A stretch of DNA of 64,000 nucleotides, from positions 1,884,782-1,948,781 of the forward strand of contig NW_019091416.1 of assembly GCF_001949145.1 (NCBI RefSeq), read 5' to 3'. This document shows, one piece after another, positions 22,397 through 33,929 of the stretch. The translations under genes and the position numbers were made by a program. This DNA comes from Acanthaster planci. Its lineage: Eukaryota > Echinodermata > Asteroidea > Valvatida > Acanthasteridae. A model generated the notes under the pieces. That model did not search any database and had not been told where the DNA came from. It worked only from the letters and a program-made list of their open reading frames with translations. Every line of letters starts with the position of its first letter. The first letter of the stretch is position 1.

Positions 22397-22833
22397 CTCT
22401 TAACACAGTCTCCAGCAACGTTACGGTACCGTGTACCGATTCCAAAACGGACTTCAGAGCTTCACGGGTCAGTGAACATAAACACAGACCAAGGAAACGT
22501 AGCGAACAGCCACAGTTCCGCGTGCAGAACATTTTTCAACCACACTGGAGCTGCGAGTCATAGAAGCAAAGCACGTGACTCCCGGTCATCGACAAAGGTC
22601 GTCATTTACGTATTTGGTCCTTACCCAATGGTAACAATAGTCCTATGAATGACGTTTTATTACTGTGTGACATACGTTCTGTAAAATCATATTTACTTAA
22701 GTGCATATTTATCACTCATTTCTCAGCGTTCGAATAGGCTTAATTGGAAATTTTGAGACGCTTGGGGGCGGCAAGCATACCGGTCCTCTGTAGCAGTTCT
22801 GATAGCTGAGCGTTGTTTTACGCATGCATGCAT
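22397..22833. other. Probable 3' UTR and flank of the receptor gene
   Basis: The DNA after the stop has no open frame of interest and no clear AATAAA. The end of the transcript cannot be placed. The next repeat begins at 22834. Confidence 0.35.
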
Positions 22834-22951
22834 AGGCCGTGTCAGAAACGGGCGTCCAGAGAGCTACGGCTAGATTTATTGTCTACGCGTCTCCACGCAT
22901 TTCCAATGGAGTAAAACCTAGCTCTAGCTCTAGACAGTAGATGCAGCCATA
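22834..22951. mobile_element. MITE family GGCCGTGTC, copy B
   Basis: Colinear with 1788-1902: aggccgtgtcagaaacgggc at the left, tctccacgcatttccaatgg in the middle and gatgcagcc at the right. It lies about 440 bp downstream of the receptor stop codon. A TA precedes the left end, as in copy A. Confidence 0.6.
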
Positions 22952-23520
22952 GTTTTGGGCACGTATAATACTGTGAAAAAGACCAGTCGTATGTCTGCTG
23001 CCACAAGCGTCCTAAATTCTCCCGTTAAAAACAAAATACACGTGTCTATATTTCTTAAGGAAAAAACTTTTGTCACACATCTTAAGACCAGTTTGCTGAC
23101 TGCAAACTGTTCAGTGATAACAGCACTTTTACAACGTGCCTTTGGCTTCTTGTCCCTTCGAAAATGGCACAGGACAATTAAAAACAGAAGAAAATGTACA
23201 CATAAAACAGTCGTTGATTGTGGCGTCATGACCAAGCCACAAACGCCTGCGGAAGAATCAACACGTTTGCAGTTTGACTCCCACTTTAGGACACGGTAAA
23301 CAAACTAGTTGGCTTGACTTCATCCGGACCAAGCGGGTTAATGGACTGCCACAAATAAGGAAAACTTGAAGGCGAGAGACGGGTGAACAATGCATACAAT
23401 TATTAAAAGAATAAGGATAATGGAGAATTACAGCACTAGAGCTGAGTGCGAGTGAAAAGTTGGTTGGAGGGATGCCCAAAGGACTGAGAAAGAGAAGGAG
23501 AGTTAATCCGATTCGACGCC
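22952..23520. other. Intergenic, no gene recognised
   Basis: Short frames on both strands near 22930-23299 overlap each other and have no recognisable domain. Nothing further is visible. Confidence 0.4.
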
Positions 23521-23664
23521 ATTACTGCGGTGGCACCGCACTCACACTCACATTCTTTAGCTTGATGTGTACGTGCATATGGCAAATCACGATACCTTAT
23601 TTGTCAAGGAGGCATGTAACGCGCACGTACCGCCTGTCCACGAGCGTTGTGCCGCCGCAGTAAT
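23521..23664. mobile_element. Outer-family MITE, intact 144-bp copy
   Basis: Terminal inverted repeats ATTACTGCGGTGGCACCGCA and ttgtgccgccgcagtaat bound a continuous element. It is the uninterrupted version of the element that carries the inner MITE at 5574-5812; the insertion point corresponds to caaatcacg/ataccttattt here. Confidence 0.7.
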
Positions 23665-24974
23665 GCCTTTTCATTCTGGTCGCCGGATTCTATTGGGGTA
23701 CAGAGCAAGTGGGCAAGGCCATGATGATAACGACGATGGTAAAAGTTGAAACGGATAAAGCGCAAAGAGACATAAAGTGGAGGCATAAAGCAGTAATTCA
23801 AAGAAGGAAAGGGTAAATTATTATTACTCAAAGAAAGAGGGGATTGTTGATGTGCGAGTTGCCAATGATGAGGCAGGGATGAAACAAGAAGAGAAACTGG
23901 ACTGCAGGCCGAATCAGAGAGTGGAGTCATTGATCGGTCAGGGCGCCAATCCAATGGAATTTGATTTTCGATCTGATTTAATGACTCCTCTGAGCAGCCG
24001 GATGCTGTTTCGCGGTAGAATGAATTCGGTAAGCGCTAATTCAGCCCAATATTCAATCAAAATGCTGCAAACGAGGGGAAAAACACTCTGCTTCCTCAAC
24101 CCAACCCCGGCAATGAAGGGAAAATTAACCCCAATGGGCCTTATATAGTTCGCAACATGAAAGTTCTTATTTTGGCCGAAAGGTGTTATTGCGCTTCTGG
24201 CGAGAAAAGGAGATTCCGCCGAATTTTGGAAAGTGCAGATTAAAACAGCGTTGTCTTCAACAAACCTCAGGCAGCGAATTGCCGAAATACGGTCCCAGCA
24301 AACGAGGTAGCCATAGATGATCAGAGATTGTTCATCATTTTGTTTTTACACTTGCATGCGATTGTTTTTTCTTCAAAAGTAATCGTCTCGTATTTTCAAG
24401 AAATAATGTAGTGCTTAATTTGTACCATTTAAATTCGTGCACGAATATTTCTCACTTTTCGCCTCACATTTGCACGTGATGGTTGTGTGTGTTTATTAAT
24501 CAATTTTAATTATAGTGTGTGTAGCCTAACTATTTCCGAGTGCTTGACTACGCCGTGTTTCGATTTGTCTGAGTTCACAAATTATTATTCAGGTAACAAT
24601 TTTTGCATGATTTGGTATAAAATATCGTATATGAAACATTGAAGGAAAATGCTTATCAGTATTAAATGTAGCTTCGTGCTAAAAACAAAAACGCTGTGCC
24701 TAATTAAGCTGAAATCGGAAAGGAATCCCACAATTTGAATCACAAAACTCCGTTTCCGATTAATCAATCATGTATTGATCATTTAATCATCCATGTATAC
24801 TGCCTTTGAGCAATAATGAAGCTAGCACTCGAGGCAGCTAAACGAAATCAAATGAGATCATAGCGTGTTGAGGTCAGTTTTTGCTCGGTCCGTGGGAAGA
24901 ACCTATGGTGACGCTGCAACCATAGATGTATGTACTGCTGGGTGAAAGGGTCAGTCGGAGGAAATGAACAGCCG
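23665..24974. other. Intergenic, no gene recognised
   Basis: The left part (23.7-24.1 kb) is purine-rich with short frames, and the rest (24.3-24.8 kb) is strongly AT-rich. No domain, splice context or repeat family was identified. Confidence 0.4.
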
Positions 24975-24997
24975 GAGAGAGAGAGAGAGAGAGAGAG
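24975..24997. repeat. (GA)n microsatellite
   Basis: About eleven uninterrupted GA units followed by a G-run. A simple sequence repeat, likely polymorphic. Confidence 0.9.
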
Positions 24998-25614
24998 GGG
25001 GGGACCGGGCGTGAGTTCGCTGTGATTGAGAGATTTCTTGTCTTGAATGGTGGAGTGGAAACATTTTTTTTACATCTATCATCGGAATAAGAGCACAGAT
25101 GGAGGGTAATAGGGCAGGATAGAGTTCAATTGATAAAAGAAGATATTGATACATAAAGCCGGTCAACCGTGCCTGTGAACTCTTCTAACACGTTGATTTC
25201 TTAAATTAAGAAGACAGTTGGGTAGTCTGGAGTTGTCCATTGCTGGACGGCTTGATTGAGGGTAGAAGGGAATTTGTTTGGGGCGCCGATCTCAATTCTG
25301 GTACATGATGTTGTATTATTGAATGCGCTTCTGGCAGCTGAACAAGTTGTGAACACTGCCCATTCCACTTGAAGCCACTTTCTGCCATTTTGGTTCCCTC
25401 AAACTGCTGTGCTGTTATCTTTTTCAAGTAACGACGTACACCCGGTGCTCAACTTACAACGCGTACACACGATGCTAAACTTGTAATTGGGATTGTAATC
25501 TTATACGAGCCTGTTTTTATTTCAATTTTCAGCTCGTCAAACTTGGAAAAAAATTGGAACATAAAAGCACAGGCGCGTTCTGAAACAAGGAAGTAGTATG
25601 CATAAGGTATAGAG

Positions 25615-25749
25615 CACCGAAGTGACTACGTCACACACACAGTTCTGTGTGAAAAGGGGAATACGGCGAGAACCAGTGCGTGCACCAAATACCCGCGCGT
25701 ACCCATTCATTTGCATTGTACTGGTTCAAGATGACGTCACACTTCGGTA
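25615..25749. mobile_element. Short MITE with ACCGAAGTG ends
   Basis: The left end caccgaagtgactacgtcac and the right end gatgacgtcacacttcggt are inverted repeats, so the element is about 135 bp. The arms contain TGACGTCA-type sequence. The interior is GC-richer than the flanks and non-coding. Confidence 0.5.
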
Positions 25750-26501
25750 ATCCATACCGGATATGGTACTGCACACCTGAACGCGCCCGACACTGCACGT
25801 GTCGTGGGAGAACATGTTGGAAGTGGCTTCGGCGTGGGTGTTTCCAGCCTGTCCGATATCAAAGGTGGTGCTCAGGTCAATAATTATTGAATTGCATCCC
25901 TGTATACGAGAACATACGGTAATTATTATCCAAGTCAATCAAGTCAGGTGACCACTAACCTTTTGTCCTTTTCCTCACACCAGTACAGCAACCGTTGCAC
26001 TCGATACCCGTTTCCCCTACAGCTCCTAAAGATTCAGCTGTAACTTTTACTCTTGATTTTCCATTCCTTTCAACGTGCAGTTGACTTACCTCTTTCCACT
26101 ATAAAATGACCTGACTGCTGGAAAAACCTTGATACGTGTATTGATAATAATAAGATAGTAATTCCCTTTTATCGTCAGGAACTCAGCCGAGTTTGAAAGG
26201 GCTAGTTTAAAACCAGTCCATCACACTTTTGTTCCTATTCATAAATACGTTTTTTCACCGGACAAGTAAAAACAAGACAAAGTTCATACTTTTCAAACAG
26301 TTTTGTTCACCGATTTGGTGTCTTGTTTTTTTTTCAAATGTGTACCACTGTCGCCATAGTTAGTCTATAGAATTTGCCTCTTACGCAGGCAGTGTGAAAA
26401 TTTCCCTATAGAATAATCCGCCGATATGAAATACACGCCATTGATGCTGGCACTGCGTTCGTAAACAGGTGTTGTGCGCTCGTTACAGAACTCTTATAGG
26501 A
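25750..26501. other. Intergenic, no gene recognised
   Basis: No gene or clear repeat. The last 45 bp before 26502 (gttgtgcgctcgttacag) may be a remnant of the missing half of the outer MITE family. Confidence 0.35.
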
Positions 26502-26777
26502 GGCCGTTTTCCAATGCCCAACTTCGTCTCCGTCTCCGAAACCAATCCCCGATTGTGGGCCTGAAGCGTTTAAATTAAATTGAAGTACAGTAAGTGTTGG
26601 CTCTTTTGCTTCTTAATTGAAGTTTGCGGCAGTATCAGACTTGCTCTTGCGCTTAGGTAGTAAATAAAACAGTTCAAGCCTGAAACGGAGCCGCAGTCGA
26701 GTATTGGAAAAACGACCCTGATTTGCCAAGATGCACGCGCAACTCACATCAATGTGTTGTGCCACCGCAGTTTACGA
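26502..26777. mobile_element. Composite MITE, second copy (inner plus half outer)
   Basis: 26502-26717 is an inner-family copy (ggccgttttccaatgcccaa at the left, gagtattggaaaaacgacc at the right). It is followed directly by tgatttgcc then aagatgcacgcgcaactcac and an end in tgtgccaccgcagtttacg. That is the reverse complement of the left half of the outer MITE up to exactly the junction seen at 5571-5574. The other outer half is lost or badly decayed. Shared breakpoints imply common descent of the nested unit. Confidence 0.6.
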
Positions 26778-26792
26778 TGTCTCCTCAGATTA

Positions 26793-27283
26793 AGCCTGGT
26801 TTCCGACGTGAGAAACGTAGAGAGCAACGCAATCAAGACGCAAATTGCAACGCAGACAAACGCAAACCAGCCCCAGACGGATCGGCAAAAGTTGAGCCCG
26901 GTTCAACTTTGCCGAGTGTCAGCGTCAAGTCGCTGAGTAGGCCTTTACAAACACACACGCTGGCATGACGGGCGTACAACGATGTCTCTCTCGCTTAGTA
27001 CCACTCATTCTATCCATTTTCTCCTTGTTGCTAGCATATGCAGCCCCAATCATCGACAAATAGCTGACCATTAACAAAATACATCAAACTGGAGTATCAG
27101 TTTGGCTTCAAGAGGCAGCATTGCCACCTAAAAAGGCATTTCCCCCAAATTTTCTGAGTTTTGCACGCCGCTTTGTTTATTTTTTTGGTGGAATGACGTC
27201 ACACAACGTTTCTTCCGCGACTGTCATTGTCTTCACGTATTGCAGACCGTCTGCGTTATAAACGACCATTTGGAAACCAGGCT
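26793..27283. mobile_element. TTA-flanked element (AGCCTGGTTTCC ends), 491 bp
   Basis: The inverted ends AGCCTGGTTTCC and GGAAACCAGGCT are perfect over 12 bp and flanked by TTA on both sides (26790-26792 and 27284-27286). A 3-bp TTA/TWA target duplication is characteristic of PIF/Harbinger transposons, so a non-autonomous Harbinger-like element is likely. Inside is a hairpin, cggcaaaagttga with tcaactttgccg (about 26882-26913), and subterminal acgcagac/gtctgcgt blocks. No transposase frame is present. Confidence 0.6.
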
Positions 27284-28112
27284 TTACTCTATTGGTACAT
27301 GCAGAACGTGCTGCGCGATGTGACACGGGTGAGCCACTGTACAGTGACATTCCGACTCTCCGAATGTGTGAGTCTACGTTGTATTGTGCATGCCTACGTG
27401 AAGACGATGACTGTGGTGTATGGGGGTTCTACTCCACACAATAGGAGTCAACAGTTTCATCTCAAACTGGGAAAGTATTTAAAACCACTGGGTGCTTTCA
27501 TAATTTGTTAAAAACCTTCCCATGTGACGGTCCCGACCACTGGGATTGGATAAACTGCCTGATTAATTCATAAATTCCATTTTGTGGTAGCTGTATGTCA
27601 AATATCTGATTAAAAAGAACCGTCTTAGTCCTGATGAAAAGTTCAAATCAATACTACACAAGATTACAAAGAAATAAAAAATGGACAATTAAGTTACAAA
27701 ATAATCCACGGTGGGCATCGACATGACCGGTAACTATACACGTATAAATCTATGTACAGTTGTACAGCACCAGATAATATCAAAGTGTGAATATAATCTA
27801 TAAATGCATAGCAAAGAACTATATCGGCACTTTAATGAATTATATTTTTGTGTTTCTAAATTAATTCATGGTTTTCTCAAGTTTGTATATCAGATTTTCT
27901 TACGTGTGTACTCAGATAATCTTGATGCTGCCTGAAGGAAGCAGGAATAAATGTTTTGGTAAGTTATGTTATTGTGGACATGCGTGCCAATGCTCTAAAT
28001 ATAAATTCGTGTGACGTCACTAGACATCCACGTCCACCAGTACATGGCGCAGCCTAGTCTACCTGCACAAGGTTTTGGCTGCATTTAGGACAAAACAGTG
28101 CCAAGAGGCAAA
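27284..28112. other. Intergenic, AT-rich
   Basis: No gene recognised. The 27.6-27.9 kb part is AT-rich without long frames. A TGACGTCAC octamer lies at about 28012-28020. Confidence 0.4.
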
Positions 28113-28116
28113 TTAA

Positions 28117-28593
28117 AGGTACAGTCCATCATTTATCATTTGTGCATTAGGTTTATTTGCAGGTAACAAAATTACTCAAAACAGTAAAGAAAGGCATGCC
28201 TGAGAACAAACCTGATGAAGTTTCAGCCCAACATTCTAGAATTTCGATTTTAGATTGTAAGTTGCTGCGTCATGTTTTGAACTGCGCGTAAGTCAGTGGC
28301 GGGGACACATTTCATGTCCAGTCGAATACATCATTTTTACAGCTACGCGATTTGACGCACTGAACCGTGTTAACCGCGTGTGTGTGTTGTGTATTTCTAC
28401 GAGCAAATTTCTAAAAATGCGTCTTCAGGCGCATTGTTGCAAATGGCTCTCTTTCATTGTTTTCTTCAAAACGACAGCTGGCAGAAAGAATCATTCACAG
28501 GTATGTTTAGTCCCATAACCAGCTTTAAACCAGGTACGCTTTTCAACGATTTCGTCAGTTACTTTTGGATGATTACAAGAATGGACTGTACCT
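28117..28593. mobile_element. TTAA-flanked element (AGGTACAGTCCAT ends), 477 bp
   Basis: The ends AGGTACAGTCCAT and ATGGACTGTACCT are perfect inverted repeats, each bordered by TTAA (28113-28116 and 28594-28597). Exact TTAA targets are used by Kolobok and piggyBac elements. Terminal repeats of this general form are, from memory, common among Kolobok-type MITEs of marine deuterostomes. The interior has an open frame of about 80 codons (28380-28625) that runs across the right end, so it is not a transposase. Confidence 0.65.
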
Positions 28594-28597
28594 TTAA

Positions 28598-29770
28598 AAC
28601 GAGCGGTTACAATAAACCTGTTTGAGAGTGGTCATAAAAGTAACGGGCATTTACAACCTCACGCAGGGTTGTATCGCAACTGAGCGGCTGCGGCCGGGAG
28701 TAACTCACAACTGTATGGGAAATGGTTGCAAGCCGGTACGCAGTGGCTTCCATAGGTACACGTGTTATTCCCGGCCGTGGCCAAGACAGTGTTCGGACAC
28801 AGTTTTGTTAAGTCTGCTGCCACCAAGAGTCTTAATGTATGATAATTCTTAACGGGTATGTGATTATATTGTACAAGTCACTTAATGGTAATACTCATCC
28901 TACAAGAAACGTTGAAATTGAAATGTGTCGTATCTGTGAAGAGAATGAAATCTGTGATTAAAAGTGTACTTTTAAATTGTACTGTAAACATTTTGACTTC
29001 TTCAGCACACTGTACACGAAAAAATTAAATAAAATTGTCACTTGAAATAAGTATTTGCCCGTTTTCTTTATAAACCTGCTTTTCAATGTTAATATTATTC
29101 GTAGTCAGCTATTATAAGTTTAACAAGCTATCTTTGCGTTCGTTTTATTCTCGTTGCGACACTAAAAGTGCAAGTAACCATTATCAAAACTTGTTTAGGG
29201 AAAAAACAGTTTGTAGCATTAATCCATAACCAGCGTGCTAAAACCTTTTAACAAGCTCACATCAAACATGAGAGACTTGAGACACGCTTTGGCCTGACGT
29301 CATCCTGACGTCCTTGCTATAGTGGCTCCCCGCAGGCCAATGCAATTAATGCCGTACGCGAGGTTGCCGATAACCAGCGACACATTCAGCAATCCGTACG
29401 CGTGTGCGGTGAATGATGCTGCCTGTTCTCTCAGAAAAGCCGGTGACAAAAGTAGGCCTGTCATTTCGCTTCCGGGGGAAGAACTCCAGAGAAATGTTGC
29501 AGTTTTTTGGAGGGACTTAATGACGCCACATCTATAAAAGGGGGAGGGGTAAGAATTCTTTCATGGATGAGAAAAATTATTTGGACAGTTGGTTTTGAAA
29601 AAAAAATCCATTTTGCCGCCACCAGAAAAAGACTTGTTTGCGCCTAAACAGCAAGAATGGAAAACGGTATTCGGTGGAAAGGTCTTAAACATTAATCCCA
29701 ACAGTCAGGTAAGACAGTTTCCCACAGTTGTGTCCAGTTGTGGTTTTAAAGTTTCCACTGTGGCTCAAGT
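28598..29770. other. Intergenic; possible small exon not accepted
   Basis: Mostly AT-rich. At 29530-29540 is a TATA-like tataaaagggg, and at 29589-29708 a short frame that ends in a perfect donor (CAG/GTAAGA). No recognisable product and no strong acceptor, so no gene is claimed. Confidence 0.35.
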
Positions 29771-30180
29771 AATGGACCTTTCCCACAAAAATTATGCAAA
29801 TAAGGCAGGTGCATGCGCATTACTACCACTGGTTGGTGAAGTTGCTTGAACCTATGACGTAACAATTAAATAAATAAATAAACAAATAAATAAAACACAA
29901 ATCTCCAACTATGAGCACGTACCGTACACTCCGTTTCTGCAGTATAGTTTGACACGAGTGCTAAACTTAAGAGACAAGGAATTGTTACTTTCTAACCTCA
30001 GGACAATGAAAACTTCACTTGAAAATGAAAAGCGCGCTGAAGTATCTGACAAAGGCTGTAATACAGTTTTGATTGTCGTTCAACGCGCCAGGTTTATTAT
30101 TTTTTTGCACACACTGGCCAACCAGTAGTAGCGCGCATGCGCCTGTCTAATTTGCAAATATATTTTGGGAAAGGTCCATT
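29771..30180. mobile_element. Inverted-repeat element with AATGGACCTTTCCC ends
   Basis: The left arm 29771-29836 and the right arm 30117-30180 are inverted copies over about 65 bp. The shared order is aatggacctttcccacaaaa, aattatgcaaat, gcatgcgca and accactggttgg. The interior carries an AAAT-type simple repeat (29865-29895) and no gene. Target duplication not clear. Confidence 0.65.
29865..29895. repeat. (AAAT)n simple repeat
   Basis: About seven imperfect AAAT units, one carrying a C, inside the element at 29771-30180. Confidence 0.85.
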
Positions 30181-30365
30181 TGAGTAGCGTCCAGAGCTCA
30201 ATCCGAACGAACGTTTGATTAATTGTGCCCATGCAAATTAATTTTTATTGGACTCCTCGTGCTAGCAGATTGGAGCCCTTGGTCTTATTGAACCCAAGAC
30301 TGTTGACTGCGTAGCTTCCCGACAGATGAGTTTGTCACATGATGTAGACGCCAGCTGATAGACCT

Positions 30366-30572
30366 CTTCACTAATAAATTCATAATTATGCACGCATGCG
30401 CACAAACGGCCTTGGCGGCAAAAAGTGTGAGCGGGCCATTGAAAATGATTGTACAGGGGTGCGACTTCGATTGTTATTTTTCTCAGGTTTTCTGACTTCT
30501 TTTCATTTTTTTGTTGAAAAAATCCCATCCAATTTTTGTCGCTATTAGTTTCTAATTTACGTGGAATTTTTA
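30366..30572. repeat. Dispersed repeat, copy 1
   Basis: This shares a long run of blocks with 34938-35117 in the same orientation: ttcactaataaattcataat, ccttggcggcaa, ggccattgaaaatg, tacaggggtgcga, ctcaggttttctg and ctattagtttct. The copies have diverged by many small indels and are 4.5 kb apart. No coding potential; ends not fixed. Confidence 0.6.
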
Positions 30573-30904
30573 GTGCGCTGTAAAAAGATTTCAAAATCGT
30601 AACTTTCCTGTGCGCACGAGATCGTCGTTTCTTAGTATGGCCCCCTTCCATCATAAGCAGTGTAAACTACAACGTTAGTGTTCTTGGAGCCAACCTGTGG
30701 CTATCCAGGTGTGGCAATAATGACAGTTTGGGCCATCAGAATCTGCAGTTCACAAACGCATGTTTCATGTAACCCGGTATCCTGAAAGTACCTGAGAATT
30801 CCGGCATGGTCATTTATTTTATTTAGTTAAGTTTTTCTGGTAATGAAACCAAAGATTCCTCAAAAGTGCCCTAGGCACTGTAGCTCGAAAGCCTGAAGAA
30901 ACGT

Positions 30905-31092
30905 GCAGATAGGAGACAATGAGAAGAAGTGACGGTTTCAGGAAAACCCCAGAAGAATACTCTGGGCAAAACCCCCGAAATCAGGCAGGGGCTGAAAACC
31001 CAATCCACATGTGGACCGGGCCGGTATTCAAACCCGGTACCACAGAGGTGGGAGGCCAGGAAAGAACCACTACGCCAAACCTACCCCCAAAC
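30905..31092 (-). repeat. tRNA-derived SINE
   Basis: On the minus strand the 5' end reads as a tRNA-like head: A-box TGGCGTAGTGG (31077-31067) and B-box GGGTTTGAATACC (31035-31023), 30-40 bp apart as in RNA polymerase III type 2 promoters. It is followed by a body with tgtggattgggttttcagcc and repeated gggttttgccc/ggggttttcc phrases. That body type occurs in SINEs of marine invertebrates, as far as I recall. It cannot be a functional tRNA: no acceptor stem pairing was found. Confidence 0.7.
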
Positions 31093-31197
31093 CCAGTTAG
31101 TGAGTTAAAGCTAAACTAGTTAAGTAAATTAATTAGTTTAAGTAAATGTTTATCAATTCAGTTTTTTCCTCTAGGCACGGTCCACCACATTTAATTC

Positions 31198-31311
31198 GAA
31201 GTATGGCGAACACAATAGGAGGGCGTTACTTTGAAGTGGGTAAATTTTGAACCAACACCAAAGATGTTACCCAAACCACGTACCTCCCTCCCATTGTGTA
31301 CGCCATACTTC
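31198..31311. mobile_element. Short MITE with GAAGTATGGCG ends, 114 bp
   Basis: The left end gaagtatggcgaacacaata and the right end cccattgtgtacgccatact (then tc) are inverted repeats over about 26 bp. The interior holds nothing else. No defined target duplication. Confidence 0.6.
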
Positions 31312-32951
31312 AAAAAAAAAGGCCATTTTGGAAAACATGAGTGGTTTGGCGGAGTACAAACGTGTTAAACAGTAATAACGTGAGGACAAATTCGTTGCAT
31401 GGTTGTACTGGATGTTCTATAGCAGAAGAAATCGTCCCCTCAATGCAGTGCCGGCCAGGGCACATAAGGCTATGCAAGCTTTGAGGAAAGCACATTACCC
31501 ATAAGAACACTTGGCATCGTACCACGTAAGAACATCCAAGCTGGCTAAGTACCTTCGCCTAATGGATTCACAAACAGGTGCAGTACGTGCCAGCAGATAG
31601 ATTTACTTGTGCGATAATGCGTCGCTCTAGAAGGTGTTCTCTGTAAAGTTTCTTTAAACTGCAGTGGATGAAGTCATCGGTTCTCAGGTATAAATGAATA
31701 CATACACAATGTATTCCGTCGTTGGCAAAGTTTGAGACAGGTCCGTGGTGTGTGAGGTTGTCAGGAGGGAAATTACAAAGCAAATGCCACTCTTGTATAC
31801 AAGTTGTTTGAAACCCAAGGCCAAACTAATCCAGCGATTGATGAGACTTGTTTATACAGGGGCGAAGTCTCAACAATCTCGTTTTGAAGCACATTTCGCG
31901 CAGTTTGTCAATTTTCTCTGACGTACGCGTTACACGTTACTGGAATCTTGATCACCATGACTACCCCGTCCCATTCTCTGGAGTGCATGAGACGAAAGGC
32001 AATTCGTGATCACGTGGCGCAAATTACTATGTATTTCTAATTGCTGGCTTCGAGACACCAAGCTTTGCCCATTGGCTCTGCTTACTGCAAAACTTGAGTT
32101 CGATTGACGAGGATTCAGGGATGTGGCAGTGTGTTTTGATGCGAGAAAGGTGTATTACATTGAAATAAGTGATTCTGTTCTGCTAAAATACAGGTCAAAA
32201 CATATTCATGTGTACACGTTACGAATCGACAAATGTCAGTGTTACATAAATTATTGTTGCTAGATTCCGTAACTATCCAAATAACACAAAATAGAGGCCA
32301 CTGGTCTCTATCAGATTGATTTGTATAGAGAAAAGTTAACAGATACTTGAAAAGGAGGTGTTGTATTTCAGCTGCAGCACGCAAGCAGTTCACTGAAGCA
32401 AACCGTATAGTCAAAGAATTCGGACTATACAATGTAGGCCCTAGATGCTAGAAGCCGTGGTCAAGAATCATCACGACCACGCTGTCAATGACCGCAAAGT
32501 CGGCGCAAAGCCTTGGACACGGCTCTACCTTCGCCCCCCCATCGCGCTTTTTATCCCAACTGTACTGTCAATATCAAAGGCATCTTTCGTACAGGGGAAC
32601 CAGGCTGGCCAACTCGATTGGCAAACGTGTTGAGCTTTATTGACGCGGTATGAGTGACAAATGATTGGTAATCCAATCTGACAAAGCTTCTTCATCGCGC
32701 AAGTCGAGGTCCGGATGGATTTCGAAGACATGCAACGGGGATCTTGTTGATCTCGTTAAAATGACAAGCTTGTCTGAAGTTGGCATTCCATCACAACACT
32801 GGAAAATGTCAATTACAATCTGAACAGAGATTTCTTTATTGGCCACGGGGAACCACACAACCCAGGGGCTGGTTTTTGAGCAAAAGCGAGCACACTGTCT
32901 CTGCAGTGATCGTCATCGCCAGGGGCGTTCCTACGGAAGCCCATTAGAGCT
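31312..32951. other. Intergenic, no gene recognised
   Basis: Only short overlapping frames on both strands, none with a domain or splice context. No repeat family identified. Confidence 0.4.
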
Positions 32952-32959
32952 AACTTGAA

Positions 32960-33723
32960 CTATGCAAAAATATTTCTTTTATTGCGAAATAACGCAATAA
33001 CATTGCGAAATAACGCAACAGTTCTACGGACATGTGGGGCGCGTTCACGCGGTTACTCTGGTTAGCAAGAGTAGGATGCGTGCGCATTATACCCGGGTGT
33101 AGGAGTATACTCCCCCTCCAGCGAGAGTATACACTCGCTCACCCGTGGGTCGTACTCCAGCCGTTCGAATGCTCAGGAGTGCCGTGTTAACACGAGTAGC
33201 TCGCTCGAACGCACCCCCCCCCCTCGCTCGAACGCACCCCGTGCGTCTGCTCCAGTGTGAAAAGAGCAACATCAACAATCAATGACTTATTCGTTGTCCT
33301 GGACAATCCGTGATAGGCCAAATTTTAGAGTCCTTAAACTTACGATGATACCATGATTTACTGCCAAAAACCACAATATGTGATCATAACCCAAACCAAG
33401 AGAGAAGTAGGGCTGACGAGTTTGCGTTATGTCATGCTCAGCTTTCCTCGTCGATAACTGTTTCACAGGGAATTACCTGTAATGCTCACTTAAGGGTGCG
33501 TTCGAGCGGCTGGAGTGCGACCCGCGGGTCAGCGACAGTGTACTCTCGCTAACGAGGGGGGCATACTCCTGCACCCGAGTATAATGCGCACGCATCCTAC
33601 TCTTGTTTACCGGAGTAACCGCGCGAACGTGCCCCAAATGGCCGTGTAACTGTTGCGTTATTTCGCTGGACTATTGCGTTATTTCGCAAAGTTATTGCGT
33701 TATTTTGCAATATTTTTTTGCAA
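32960..33723. mobile_element. Foldback element with 8-bp target duplications
   Basis: Two long inverted arms of about 240 bp each (32960-33190 and 33486-33723) match almost continuously. Each begins with a T/A-rich tip (gcaaaaatattt) and two or three spaced copies of a unit around attgcgaaataacgcaa, then ggatgcgtgcgcattatac and gcgagagta blocks. The octamer AACTTGAA flanks the element exactly (32952-32959 and 33724-33731). An 8-bp duplication fits hAT-type insertion, though the tips are not typical hAT ends. The interior has repeated ctcgctcgaacgcacccc around 33210-33240 and no gene. Confidence 0.75.
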
Positions 33724-33929
33724 AACTTGAAAATATGTTTTCTTAAAAATTAAACGCCAGTTCATAGTACGGACGAATGTGGCAGCAAAGCGACTTTGAC
33801 TTCACGAAAGATTTGCAGCAAAACATCGCTGGAGTTGAATTGTGTTCATTTTTTGCGAATTTGCAGCGCGAAAATTTGATGAGACGTTACAATTTTGCGT
33901 TTGTGTTAACTTTCGGGCCAAGTATGACC

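Noticed and set aside
29530-29708. TATA-like tataaaagggg followed by a short frame ending at CAG/GTAAGA
   Set aside because: Attractive signals, but no convincing acceptor or start, an unrecognised 40-residue product, and no second exon found.
31023-31077. Functional tRNA gene on the minus strand
   Set aside because: The promoter boxes are good, but no cloverleaf forms and the SINE body follows directly.
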